A stretch of DNA of 33,790 nucleotides from Acidobacteriaceae bacterium (lineage in GTDB: Bacteria; Acidobacteriota; Terriglobia; Terriglobales; Acidobacteriaceae): positions 13,921 through 47,710 of the forward strand of contig PLGM01000119.1 of NCBI GenBank assembly GCA_003139795.1, read 5' to 3'. This document shows, one piece after another, positions 21,361 through 30,835 of the stretch (position 1 is its first letter; each line of letters starts with the position of its first letter). A program made the position numbers and the translations under genes. The notes below the pieces were generated by a model. That model was given only the letters and a program-made list of their open reading frames with translations, did not search any database and had not been told where the DNA came from.

Positions 21361-23903
21361 GGCAGCAGGCGCAGGGTGTGGCGGGTCTGGGCGGCTACGG
21401 CCGGCGGGGTGAACGGGAGCGCAAACGTCATTCCCCCGTAGTAGTCGGCCCACTGGTCGCGGTAATAGGGGCTGTAGGGGTTGCCGCTCTCGCCCAGAAC
21501 GATGTCCTCCGTGGAGCCGTCGATATTGCTCCAGTCCATGGTGAAGCGCTGCGAGGGGCCGAAGTCGCGGCCCACCTGCTTGACGGTGGTGGTGTCGCCG
21601 CTGAGGGGTTGCGGGCCGGTTCCGGCTATACGGCTGACGAGGGGCAGAAACCCGGCCAGCGGATGCTCGATATCGACCACATGCCAGCTTCCGTAGGTCC
21701 AAAGGGCCACATCGCCGGGAGCATTGCCGTTTTCCATGCCCTTGCGGACGGCCTCGGTAAGGAGGGCGTCCCAGTTCTTATAGGCCGGAGGAAGCCAGTC
21801 GGGACTGGCGTGCATGATGATCTCTTCCTCGGCAAAGTCGGACTCGGACCAGCGGTAATCCCCGGCGTCCTTGCCCAGTTTGGGCTCGAGAATCAGCGGC
21901 CAGAAGGCGCGGCGGGTCTGGGTGACGATGGAGGCGGCAGCGGAGTCGGTGGTGAGGCGGCCGTCCCAACTGCGCATCAGGTCGGCGGCCTTGCGCAGGC
22001 GGGCGTCGGCGGCGGGGGTGTGGTCGATGGCGTAAGCGAGACGATGGCCGATCTCCTGGTCCACTTCGCTGTAGATGTCGGTCTGGACGGCCAGCAGGTC
22101 CTGAGGTTTGAGCTGGTCGCGGCCTTGCAGCATTTTGTAGATGCGCTCGGCGCGGTAGGGATCGAGCCACTCGAGCGAGAGCGGGTAGGGAGACTTGTCG
22201 GTGGTGACGCGGGAGTTGGCCGTAGCCAGAAAGCCGGAGGGCGGATCGAAGGCGTTGGGCATCTGGTCAAAGGGGATATAGCCCTGCCACTCTGCTCTGC
22301 CGTTCTCCCAGCCGTTTCCCCAGAAGCGATCCAGGGGCTTGCCAAATACCTCCGCATAACCCGGTCTCAACGGAACGCGCCCCACGGCGTGGTAAGCAGT
22401 ATGTCCCTGATCGTCGCTGTAGACCACATTCTGCGTAGGCCAGCACCAGTTGTTCACCGCGGCGGAGAATTCACCCCAATTGGAGGCAGCGTTCATCTCA
22501 TAGAGCGGCAGAGTGTTGAGCGTTGGGTCGTAGAGGGTCCACTTGAGGGAGATTGGCCGCGTTTCTCTGGTGAAGATGGGATTCAGAAGCGGTCCATCCT
22601 CCGTGGACGGCAGGTCGAGGGCCACGTCCTTGCCTCCCCGGACGTGAATCACTTCGTGATCGACAATAAGGGGCTTCCAGGAGTTGTACCGGTGAGAGAG
22701 GTAGTCGCCTTTGCCGTCGAGTCTCTCGATGTAGAGGTCCTGCACGTCGGCGTAGAGGGCGGTAAATCCCCAGGCGACGTGCTCGTTGTGTCCGGCGATG
22801 ACAAAGGGCACACCGGGGAGCGTGACCCCGGCGGCGTGAAACCCTGGTGCGCACAGATCGGCCATGTACCAGATGTTGGGCTCGGTGAGGGGCAGGTGCA
22901 TGTCGTTGGAGAGCAGGGGCTTGCCGCTGGCAGTGTGGCTCCCGGCGATGACCCAGTTGTTGGAGCCGGGGGCGCAACCGGCGCACGAGAGCGGGCCGAG
23001 CAGGGCGCGGAGGGCTAGCGGGTCTTCATGGGCGGAGGGAATGCCTGTCGGCGCGGCGCTGGCCTGAGAGTTGTCATCGTTGTCGTCGGAGCCTTTTGAG
23101 GCGGGCGGCTCGGGGTGCGGCTGGCTCAGATCGACGACAACGCCGGTGGGGGGATGATCGCGCCAGGAACCGACGGGGTAGAGATCGCTTTCCAGCTTGG
23201 GGTTGTGCAGATCGGCGGCGATCCTTTCCCGCGTGAGCTTCACGTCCCAATGGGTGTCGAGCATCTGGACCATCAGGATGCCGATGCTCAGGGAGTCGAC
23301 GCCGCTCCAGGGCTGAGGGCGATAGTGGAGCAGCTTGAACTCGGCGGGAAGCGAATCAGGGTGCTGGGCGATGAAGAGGTTGACGCCGCGGGCGTAGTCG
23401 TCAAGGCGGGCGCGGTCGGCCCATGGCAGGTTCGAGTAGATGCGCCGGGCCGTCAAGCGAAATTGAAAGACGCGCTGGGCCTTGTCGTGCCTGACGAGCG
23501 AGGGGCCGAGGATCTCCGCGAGCTCGCCGTTGGCGTTGCGGCGGGAGGCGTCCATCTGCCACAAGCGGTCCTGGGCGGTTACATAGCCCTGGGCCAGGAA
23601 GAGGTCGTCCTGGGTGGCCGCGTCGATGTGGGGCACGCCGTGGGCGTCGCGGCGGACGGTTACGGGCGCAGAGAGGCCGGCCCCCGCGATTCCAGTAAGG
23701 TGAATGTCGCCATCGAGCACGGGCAGCGCAGCCTTTTCCGCCGAACGAAGCCACAGCACGCCTGCGGCCGCGGCCAGCAACACGAGCGCCAGCAGGCCTG
23801 CGACGAACGAGAGCAGAATCCGCGGCCAGCGGCGTTTGCGGCGGCGGGGAATGGAAGCTGCGTTCAGTGGGAGCGTCTGATCTGCGGAACTCGTGTCAGC
23901 CAT
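21357..23903 (-). CDS. Penicillin acylase family protein (Ntn hydrolase, S45)
   Basis: APGSNNWVIAGSHTASGKPLLSNDMHLPL (N-terminal Ser of beta chain), GVTLPGVPFVIAGHNEHVAWGFT, N-terminal TM anchor. Confidence 0.95.
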   Translation of the reverse strand: MADTSSADQTLPLNAASIPRRRKRRWPRILLSFVAGLLALVLLAAAAGVLWLRSAEKAALPVLDGDIHLTGIAGAGLSAPVTVRRDAHGVPHIDAATQDDLFLAQGYVTAQDRLWQMDASRRNANGELAEILGPSLVRHDKAQRVFQFRLTARRIYSNLPWADRARLDDYARGVNLFIAQHPDSLPAEFKLLHYRPQPWSGVDSLSIGILMVQMLDTHWDVKLTRERIAADLHNPKLESDLYPVGSWRDHPPTGVVVDLSQPHPEPPASKGSDDNDDNSQASAAPTGIPSAHEDPLALRALLGPLSCAGCAPGSNNWVIAGSHTASGKPLLSNDMHLPLTEPNIWYMADLCAPGFHAAGVTLPGVPFVIAGHNEHVAWGFTALYADVQDLYIERLDGKGDYLSHRYNSWKPLIVDHEVIHVRGGKDVALDLPSTEDGPLLNPIFTRETRPISLKWTLYDPTLNTLPLYEMNAASNWGEFSAAVNNWCWPTQNVVYSDDQGHTAYHAVGRVPLRPGYAEVFGKPLDRFWGNGWENGRAEWQGYIPFDQMPNAFDPPSGFLATANSRVTTDKSPYPLSLEWLDPYRAERIYKMLQGRDQLKPQDLLAVQTDIYSEVDQEIGHRLAYAIDHTPAADARLRKAADLMRSWDGRLTTDSAAASIVTQTRRAFWPLILEPKLGKDAGDYRWSESDFAEEEIIMHASPDWLPPAYKNWDALLTEAVRKGMENGNAPGDVALWTYGSWHVVDIEHPLAGFLPLVSRIAGTGPQPLSGDTTTVKQVGRDFGPSQRFTMDWSNIDGSTEDIVLGESGNPYSPYYRDQWADYYGGMTFALPFTPPAVAAQTRHTLRLLP

Positions 23904-24026
23904 TGGTTAACAACAGAATAACGCCGAGGGCTTCGATGCGCAGGAGCCTTTCGATGAGGATTCAACTATCGGACACGATGCAAACTCCTATTACGGCTGC
24001 GGAACCAGGGGATCAAGTGAAAGTGC

Positions 24027-24698
24027 TCATCTTGCTCGCGCGGGACAAATGGAGTCAATGTCAACTGTGGGGGGCGACAGTTGAATTTTGTTTAAAATGG
24101 CAAGGTTGATGCGTACTTTTTTCGTCGTTGCAACTTCCCACGACTGCCCACACTGCGGCAATATTTCATCGTTTCCCCGTTTGGGCGCGGGATGCTTTGC
24201 CTTGAACATATTACTGAACAAGTATGGCAAGGAGCCTATTAACAGTACTACGAACAGTATGACAATGGGGCCTGGAGCATCTGAGTCAGGAGGGATAATA
24301 TTGCGAAGCTGTATTGAAGAACCGTCGGGAAGGATGAGGCTGGGTGGTCCGTCCTCGACTATTCCGTTACGTTTCCCACCGATCGCTTTGCGCACATAAG
24401 TGACGACGGTCGATGCCGATGTGCCTTTTGGAATGACGATCACTCCGTCGACTTTCACATCCTCCGAAACGGCAAATCGTACTCTCTGACCCACTTGCGC
24501 CGTCGCGGAAGAAATGGTTTCCAGTCGGATTAAAGAAACTGTGTTCCCACGGCGAAGATTGATTGTTGCGCCCTTCGATTGTGCCGCGGGATGAGATTCG
24601 GGCCCAACTGGGCCCTGCCCGCTGCTGGCAACTTGCCGCGCCGCCAGCAGCGGGCAAAGGATGATGCAGAGAATGGCTTGAAGCAACTTTCGCATCAT
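24027..24698 (-). CDS. Hypothetical secreted/membrane protein, paralogue of the next gene
   Basis: Start MMRKLLQAILCIILC with GAGGAG SD; VSLIRLETISSATAQVGQRVRFAVSEDVKVDGVIVIPKGTSASTVV. Confidence 0.7.
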   Translation of the reverse strand: MMRKLLQAILCIILCPLLAARQVASSGQGPVGPESHPAAQSKGATINLRRGNTVSLIRLETISSATAQVGQRVRFAVSEDVKVDGVIVIPKGTSASTVVTYVRKAIGGKRNGIVEDGPPSLILPDGSSIQLRNIIPPDSDAPGPIVILFVVLLIGSLPYLFSNMFKAKHPAPKRGNDEILPQCGQSWEVATTKKVRINLAILNKIQLSPPTVDIDSICPARAR

Positions 24699-24730
24699 GA
24701 CGACTCCTCTTTTAATGTGCTTGCCGGGTG

Positions 24731-24865
24731 TCCCACCCCCTTCGGCAGGCTCAGGGGCAGGCTCTCGCCGCGTCTTTGTTTTTGCGCCTAGGGTGGGAAT
24801 CCACGAACCTCGACCTAAACAACTTGTCATCCTGAGCGAGCGGAGGGAGCCGAGGGACCTGCTTT
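24731..24865. repeat. Boilerplate intergenic repeat element
   Basis: TCCCACCC (24731-24738)/GGGTGGGA (24791-24798) inverted pair and TGTCATCCTGAGCGAGCGGAGGGAGCCGAGGGACCTGC (24825 onward). Confidence 0.6.
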
Positions 24866-24910
24866 TGCTTTTCGCCATTCTCTTCTCCGCTCCGACCCAA
24901 TCAAGCGATA

Positions 24911-25612
24911 TCAATTCAGCAAACGACATGGAGCGTCAGCGGCGGCATTCGCGCCCGGAGAATTGGCGGCCTGCAGATCGGTCCTCCGGAGAATGATCCG
25001 CTTCGTTGTAAATCCCTCCACGCGGGAACAGGCATCTCTTGTTCTGTCTTCGCCCTTGTGTATTTGTCGTTTTTCATGGTGGTTGTCGATCGCAATTTGA
25101 ATCAAGAAAACCAGGGAGATTGGCACGAGGAGGGTATAACCGACCCAGCACGAGCCCAGGTCGAGGTCGCCGCATTGGGCGTCGTCAGGCGGGAACTCCC
25201 GCAGTTTGGCCTGCATCCCATTGCCCAGCGTCAGAGACACTGGTCTTATCCGTATGAAGCCGCTCTGCTTTCCCGCGGCAACACTGCGCAAGTCTGTAAC
25301 TTCTCCGGTTGCGAGCGTGCCTTTCGGAATCACAACCAGCCCATCGGCCATAACGCTATGTTCAACTCTTAGTCGAACTAACTGGCCTTTGGTCGCCGTA
25401 GCCGACGAGACAGACTCCAATGTGACTAGTGAGATATCAGTGCTCTTGGGGATGGTGACAAACTCCGACAATGCATGGGGTGCGGTTGCAGCCGGAGCAG
25501 GCGCGGAGGGCTGCGGCGCATGGGATGCCGAGGCTGGAACCATAACCTGCTGCGCCACCAGCTGCGAACAAAGGAGGAAACAGAGAACGGCTTGAATCAT
25601 TGAACGGATCAT
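24911..25612 (-). CDS. Hypothetical secreted/membrane protein, paralogue of 24027-24698
   Basis: Start MIRSMIQAVLCFLLC with AAGGAG SD; ISLVTLESVSSATATKGQLVRLRVEHSVMADGLVVIPKGTLATGEV. Confidence 0.7.
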   Translation of the reverse strand: MIRSMIQAVLCFLLCSQLVAQQVMVPASASHAPQPSAPAPAATAPHALSEFVTIPKSTDISLVTLESVSSATATKGQLVRLRVEHSVMADGLVVIPKGTLATGEVTDLRSVAAGKQSGFIRIRPVSLTLGNGMQAKLREFPPDDAQCGDLDLGSCWVGYTLLVPISLVFLIQIAIDNHHEKRQIHKGEDRTRDACSRVEGFTTKRIILRRTDLQAANSPGANAAADAPCRLLN

Positions 25613-25707
25613 CGGAACTCCTTGCCTGGCGTTACAAGGACCGATGTTAGGATTGCGGCGGGCGGGGCTGGGAGCCGATTGGGACAGTTTCGCAAGTGTC
25701 CCAATAC

Positions 25708-26646
25708 TCAGGCGGAAAGGAAATGCTGTTCTTCCTGTTTGCGCAACGCGGCCAACGTCGGCCCGTCGAGTAGCGTGAAGCGCAGCGGGAAGGCCCCCTT
25801 CGGCAACTCCAGCGCGGTGACCGCATCGCAGACCACGCCCGAGGCCGCTTCCAGCCCGCGCTTCCAACCGGGCTGCTTTGCGTCGCGCACCAGCAGGCTC
25901 TCCGGCGAGAGTCCGGCGGCAATCAGCAGCGTCTGGGCAATGCGCTGAAACTCCGTCCATCGCGAGGCGATGCCCACCAGCTCTCCAGCGTGCTCAGGCA
26001 GATAACGCTGCAAATGCGCCAGAAGCTCAAGCGAGACCGGATGCACCTCGAGCACGGTCAGCTCGATTCCTGCAGGCAGCAGCTTGCGCACCGCCGCGGC
26101 CTTGCTGGGCACGGTCACAGGCATTGACCCTTCCAGCAATCCGGGCTGCGCGCATTCTTCGGGGGCGCATCCGGCAATGGGCAGCGCCAATGCCTGCTCC
26201 ATCTCGTGAATTACGATGCGGCGCAGTTCCGGGTCCGGGTCAATCACCAACCATCTGGACGGCGGCGTGAGCGCCAGCCAGCGGCGCAGCCGCTCCCGCA
26301 CCAGCAACTCCGGCGCTCCCAGCTTGCGCGCGTTGGCCATCAGGTTGCCGATCAGCTGGTCGACGGCAAACTCGGCGGCAATCTCCGGCGAGAGCGGCGC
26401 GGAAGGCCGGGTGGCGCGGACATAGACGCCGCTGCCATGGCGGAATTCGAGCCAGCCTTCGCGTTCCAGCTCGCGGTAGGCGGCGCTGGCGGTGTTGGCG
26501 TGGATGTTGAAGCGCCGCGCCAGATCGCGGGTGCTGGGCAAGCGCTGGCCGGGGAGCAATTCCTTGCACAGGATGGCGAGGACCACCTGGGTGATCAACT
26601 GCTCGCGCAGGGAGACTTCGCCGGTACGGTTGAGCCAGAGACGCAT
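25708..26646 (-). CDS. GntR-family (YtrA-like HTH) transcriptional regulator with long C-terminal domain
   Basis: LREQLITQVVLAILCKELLPGQRLPSTRDLARRFNIHANTASAAYRELEREGWLEFRHGSGVYV. Confidence 0.88.
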   Translation of the reverse strand: MRLWLNRTGEVSLREQLITQVVLAILCKELLPGQRLPSTRDLARRFNIHANTASAAYRELEREGWLEFRHGSGVYVRATRPSAPLSPEIAAEFAVDQLIGNLMANARKLGAPELLVRERLRRWLALTPPSRWLVIDPDPELRRIVIHEMEQALALPIAGCAPEECAQPGLLEGSMPVTVPSKAAAVRKLLPAGIELTVLEVHPVSLELLAHLQRYLPEHAGELVGIASRWTEFQRIAQTLLIAAGLSPESLLVRDAKQPGWKRGLEAASGVVCDAVTALELPKGAFPLRFTLLDGPTLAALRKQEEQHFLSA

Positions 26647-26653
26647 GGAGTTA

Positions 26654-27817
26654 TCAGGCGGCCAACTCCGCGGCCGGGGCGGGGACTGGCGCGTGCCTGG
26701 CGCGGCCGTAGAGGACGAGCAGGGCGACGAGCAGGAGCAGGATGACCGCAATGACGAGCAGGCTGCCTTCGGGGCCGTCGGCGCCGCCGCTCCACAGCGC
26801 GTTGCCCGCAGGGGTGGCGGTCAGGTAATGGCCCTGCGCGACCATACCGCTGTCGGCGGTGCCGTAGAAGTAGGTCTCGGCCCAGTCCCAGGCGGCGTGG
26901 CAGCCGATGGCCCACCAGGCCGAGCCGGTGACCCGGATGCTGACAACGAAGACAAACCCGATGGCCGCGGCGGCGAAGATGCCGATCCAGTTCTCGCCGT
27001 TGTTGCCGGTGTGGATGAAGCCGAAGAGGGTGGAGGTGACCCAGGCGGCCTGCCAGAAGCTGGAGCCCTCGGCCTTGTTCAAGTGCAGCAGCAGGCAGGG
27101 AACCAGGCCCAGCAGCGCGATGATATAGACGCCCCAGATGCCGTTGCCCTTGGCGCTGAGGAGCAGGCGCAGGCAAATGACGGCTACGGTGCCTAGCGCC
27201 CACCAGAAGTTGATGCCGCGGGTGAGGGTGAACTGGAGGTAGCAGCGGAAGATGCCCTCCTCGACGCAGCCCACCAGCAGGAAGGCGCCTCCCCAGAGCG
27301 CGGCATAGTTGAAGATTTGCCCGCCGGAGAGCGCGATGGGGCCGAAATGGAGCCATCCGCCCCAGGCCATGGCTCCCACCAGCAGCGAGAGCGCCGCAAA
27401 CCCCGCGGCCAGACCCTCGAAAAAGTGGAACGAGCGGCGGGGGCCAGTGAGATTGAAGGCCAGGAGGCTGCGGCGGCGCTCGATGAGCGCCATGATCGCC
27501 GCTGCGCCCACCATGCCGAGGAACGGGATCAGCTCGCCGAAGAGGGCGGCAGTGGCCGTGAAATGGTTTTTCTGGTCGACAAGATGAAGCTTGAAAAACG
27601 CAAATCCCACCACGAAGCCAAAGAGGGAGAGCAGGAGGACAAAAGCCAGCACCGACCAGCCGGCGCGCAGGCCCTGGCCGCCCAGGAACACCCAGCGTAC
27701 GGCGCGCGTTTCCCAGGGATCGGGGGCGATGGGAACGGGTTCGGGAGTGAGGGCTGCCTCCGGCGCGGGCTCGGCGGGGGGCGCTTCCGGCAGAGTGGGC
27801 TGAATCTCTGGCTCCAT
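26654..27817 (-). CDS. CPBP-family intramembrane metalloprotease (Abi-like)
   Basis: CVEEGIFRCYLQ (EExxxR) motif, later HTGNN and GCHAAWDWAE motifs, multiple TM segments. Confidence 0.9.
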   Translation of the reverse strand: MEPEIQPTLPEAPPAEPAPEAALTPEPVPIAPDPWETRAVRWVFLGGQGLRAGWSVLAFVLLLSLFGFVVGFAFFKLHLVDQKNHFTATAALFGELIPFLGMVGAAAIMALIERRRSLLAFNLTGPRRSFHFFEGLAAGFAALSLLVGAMAWGGWLHFGPIALSGGQIFNYAALWGGAFLLVGCVEEGIFRCYLQFTLTRGINFWWALGTVAVICLRLLLSAKGNGIWGVYIIALLGLVPCLLLHLNKAEGSSFWQAAWVTSTLFGFIHTGNNGENWIGIFAAAAIGFVFVVSIRVTGSAWWAIGCHAAWDWAETYFYGTADSGMVAQGHYLTATPAGNALWSGGADGPEGSLLVIAVILLLLVALLVLYGRARHAPVPAPAAELAA

Positions 27818-28101
27818 GGAGTCTCCTTGAAATCTGACAAGCATTCCGAGTGCAGAATTGTGCTGATGGAAAGATACCTTACGAAACGGCCCGGTGGGGA
27901 GTTCCGCGGTTAGAAAGAATCGGGCCACTCCTGAGCTCCGTGGAGAATTGCGAGCACATGGATCATTTTTTCGGCAAGGTGCCTCCAAAACGACGGCCCG
28001 ACGGCCCCTGGCAGGGCGCCTGAGCGCGGCGGAATCCGCGTCCACGGCAGGCAATGGAGTCTCAATCGGAGGAGTTCTTCCATGGCCCAATGGGCTCGTT
28101 T

Positions 28102-30528
28102 CTACTCGTCGCGCAGGGCGACCATGGGATCGATGCGCGCTGCCCGCCGCGCAGGGAGCCAGCTTGCCAGCAGTGCAATGGCGGAAATCGCAGCCGTAAT
28201 GGTTGCAAAGATCACAGGATCGTTGGGGCTGACTTCGTAGAGCAGGTTGGCGACGCCATGCGCCAGTCCAAACGCCAGCAAAAGGCCGGTGCATACCCCA
28301 ATGCCCGTGAGCCAACCGGCGCGGCGCAGAATCATCCGCAATACGTCCTCGCGGCGGGCGCCCATGGCCAGGCGCACGCCGATTTCGCGGGTCCGCTCGC
28401 CGACCAGGTTGGCCATCACGCCGAAGATGCCGATGGCTGCCAGCAGCAGAGCGACAAGCGCATCGAAACCAAGCATCGCCGCCACATAAAACATGCCGGT
28501 CATGTTTTCGTGGATGAACTCTGCGTAGGTTTGCATCGCATCGAGCGGCAATGCGGGGTCAAGCGCCGCGAGCGCCTTCCTCGCCGCCGAGGCAATCGCC
28601 AGGGGATTGCCCTTCGTTTTAATCGCGTAGGTCATGCCGGGAGGCGGCAACTGCGCCACATCCGCATACACCGCGGCTGGCCGGTCCTTCAGCCACAGGA
28701 AATAATTCGTTTCTTCAGCGACGCCGACAATCGTCATCCACGGAGTCTCGTCCGGGCTCCCGGTTACCATGCGAATGCGATGCCCCAGCGGGCTTTCGCC
28801 GGGGAAATAGCGTGCAACAAACCCGCGGCTCACAATGGCCACACGCCGCGAGTGAAGGTCGTCGCTCTGGCTGAAGCTGCGTCCATCCACGATGGGGATT
28901 TGGAAAGCGCCGAAGTATCCCGCGCTCACCGGCAGCCGCAGCGCGCTGGGGGAGTTGCCGGTTGTCTGGGGGCGATTCTCGATCTGGCAATCGTCAACCC
29001 AGCCCCAATCGCTGTTGGGCAGAGCATTGGTCACCTCGGCATGCTCCACGCCCGGCAGCGTGCGCAGCCTGGCAAGACTCTGGTCGTACCAAGCCGCCAG
29101 CTTCGCCGGGGTATCGTAGCGCGCAACAGGCAGGTTGACGTTGAAGGTGAGCGTCTGCGCCGGCTGGTACCGGTCAGCCATGTGAAGCATCGCCAACATG
29201 CCCTTGCACATGAGAGCCGCGCCGATTACCAGGGCAACAGCGAGGGAAATCTGCGCAACCGCCAGAATGTTTCTCAGCTTGCTGCCTCGGCCCGTACCCA
29301 CAACGGCCCGCGAGCCTGACTTCAGTTGCTCCACCAGATTGATGCGCAATGCTTCCAGCGCCGGAGCGAACCCCGAGACGATGCCCGCGACAACGGCGAG
29401 AAGAAGTGAGTACGCAAGCGCGCGGCCGTTCAGCGAGATATTGGACCAGCCTGCCATGAAGCGGGCAACCCGCTCCGGCATGGAGATTTCGCTGATGTGC
29501 ATATCGGCCGCGGCGAACAGCAGCCCGCCCGCGCCACCGATCAGCCCCAGCAGAATGTTCTCAGTGAGCAACTGGCGCAGCAGGCGCCAGCGGCTCGCGC
29601 CCAGCGCGGTGCGCATGGCAATCTCAGGACGGCGGGCGATGCCGCGCGCGAATTGCAGATTGGCAATATTGGCACAGACCACCAGCAAGACAAAGAATGT
29701 GGCGCCCTGCACCAGACTGAAATAGAGATTCGTAAAATCGCCGTTGATGCCGGCCAGAAGAGAGTCGACCTTCACCGACCACCCCTGGTTCGTTGCCGGA
29801 TACGCTTGCGACAAGTGGTCCGCGATCGTATTCAACTCGGCTTGCGCCTGGCCCTGGGTAACCCCTTTGCGCAGACGGCCGATCACAAGATAATCGTGCG
29901 CGCTGCGATTGTTGAGCTGCGCGTCGGTTGGCGCAAACGGTAGAAAGAAATCCGCCGTCGAGGGGTACTGCATGGTCTTCGGCATCACGCCGATCACAGT
30001 GTGTGCGCGCTGATCCAGCTCAATCTGCCGTCCCACCACCGCGGCATCGGAGCCGAAATGCGATCTCCAAAAGGGGTAACTCAGAACCGCAACGCTGTTC
30101 CTGCCGGGTTGAGTCTCGCTTTGATCGAACACGCGCCCTTTGAACGCGCTTGTCCGCATCACGCTGAAAAAGGATGGTGAGGTAAACTCCGCGTGCACGT
30201 GAGCGGCATCGCCGGCTCCGGTCAGGCTCATGCTGGCGTCACTGCGCACGGCTATTTCTTCAAAGGACCGGCTCTGCCGCTGCCAGTCGGCAAAATTCGC
30301 CAAGGCAGCCTGCTGATTGTCGGCGTGATTCTTCTGCTCGGAGACGGTCACCACCTGATTCAGTTCAGGCACTGCCAGGGGACGCAAGACCACCGCGTCC
30401 ATGATGCTGAAGCCCGCCGTATTCACGCCGATGCCAATGGCCAGGGTGAGCACGGCTGTGATGGTGAAGCCTGGGGACTTCCACAACTGGCGGACAGCGT
30501 ATTCGAGGTCCTGGAGCAAGGTTTGCAA
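28102..30528 (-). CDS. ABC-type permease, MacB/FtsX fold (ADOP, acidobacterial duplicated orphan permease type)
   Basis: MQTLLQDLEYAVRQLWKSPGFTITAVLTLAIGIGVNTAGFSIMDAVVLRPL and repeated C-terminal FtsX unit (GVMANLVGERTREIGVRLAMGARREDVLRMIL). Confidence 0.93.
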   Translation of the reverse strand: MQTLLQDLEYAVRQLWKSPGFTITAVLTLAIGIGVNTAGFSIMDAVVLRPLAVPELNQVVTVSEQKNHADNQQAALANFADWQRQSRSFEEIAVRSDASMSLTGAGDAAHVHAEFTSPSFFSVMRTSAFKGRVFDQSETQPGRNSVAVLSYPFWRSHFGSDAAVVGRQIELDQRAHTVIGVMPKTMQYPSTADFFLPFAPTDAQLNNRSAHDYLVIGRLRKGVTQGQAQAELNTIADHLSQAYPATNQGWSVKVDSLLAGINGDFTNLYFSLVQGATFFVLLVVCANIANLQFARGIARRPEIAMRTALGASRWRLLRQLLTENILLGLIGGAGGLLFAAADMHISEISMPERVARFMAGWSNISLNGRALAYSLLLAVVAGIVSGFAPALEALRINLVEQLKSGSRAVVGTGRGSKLRNILAVAQISLAVALVIGAALMCKGMLAMLHMADRYQPAQTLTFNVNLPVARYDTPAKLAAWYDQSLARLRTLPGVEHAEVTNALPNSDWGWVDDCQIENRPQTTGNSPSALRLPVSAGYFGAFQIPIVDGRSFSQSDDLHSRRVAIVSRGFVARYFPGESPLGHRIRMVTGSPDETPWMTIVGVAEETNYFLWLKDRPAAVYADVAQLPPPGMTYAIKTKGNPLAIASAARKALAALDPALPLDAMQTYAEFIHENMTGMFYVAAMLGFDALVALLLAAIGIFGVMANLVGERTREIGVRLAMGARREDVLRMILRRAGWLTGIGVCTGLLLAFGLAHGVANLLYEVSPNDPVIFATITAAISAIALLASWLPARRAARIDPMVALRDE

Positions 30529-30835
30529 GAAAGCCTCCGAAAAAATGGCGATTTGCCGATGGAGCTACATCCAGAGTAAGCGCACTTCAGGGGCCAAATC
30601 GGGAATTCGTCAAGTTATTGATTCTAAGAGTCGTGAATGAAAATGGGCGGCGAAGGCCCTGGCCGTTCTGTTCGGAATTGAAAAGTTCCGTTCGCAAATG
30701 GACAGTGGGGCGCGCCTTTGGGGGGTGGGAAAACTGGGTAGTGGGCTACTTTGGATTTCCACAGGCGAAGTATGGCATAAAACATGCCTACTGAGCGGCT
30801 GGCCCAACTTCACCTGATCACCTATTTTGGTGCCA

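Noticed and set aside
21378-23018. 546-aa plus-strand ORF opposite penicillin acylase
   Set aside because: Shadow ORF; the minus-strand Ntn hydrolase motifs are clear.
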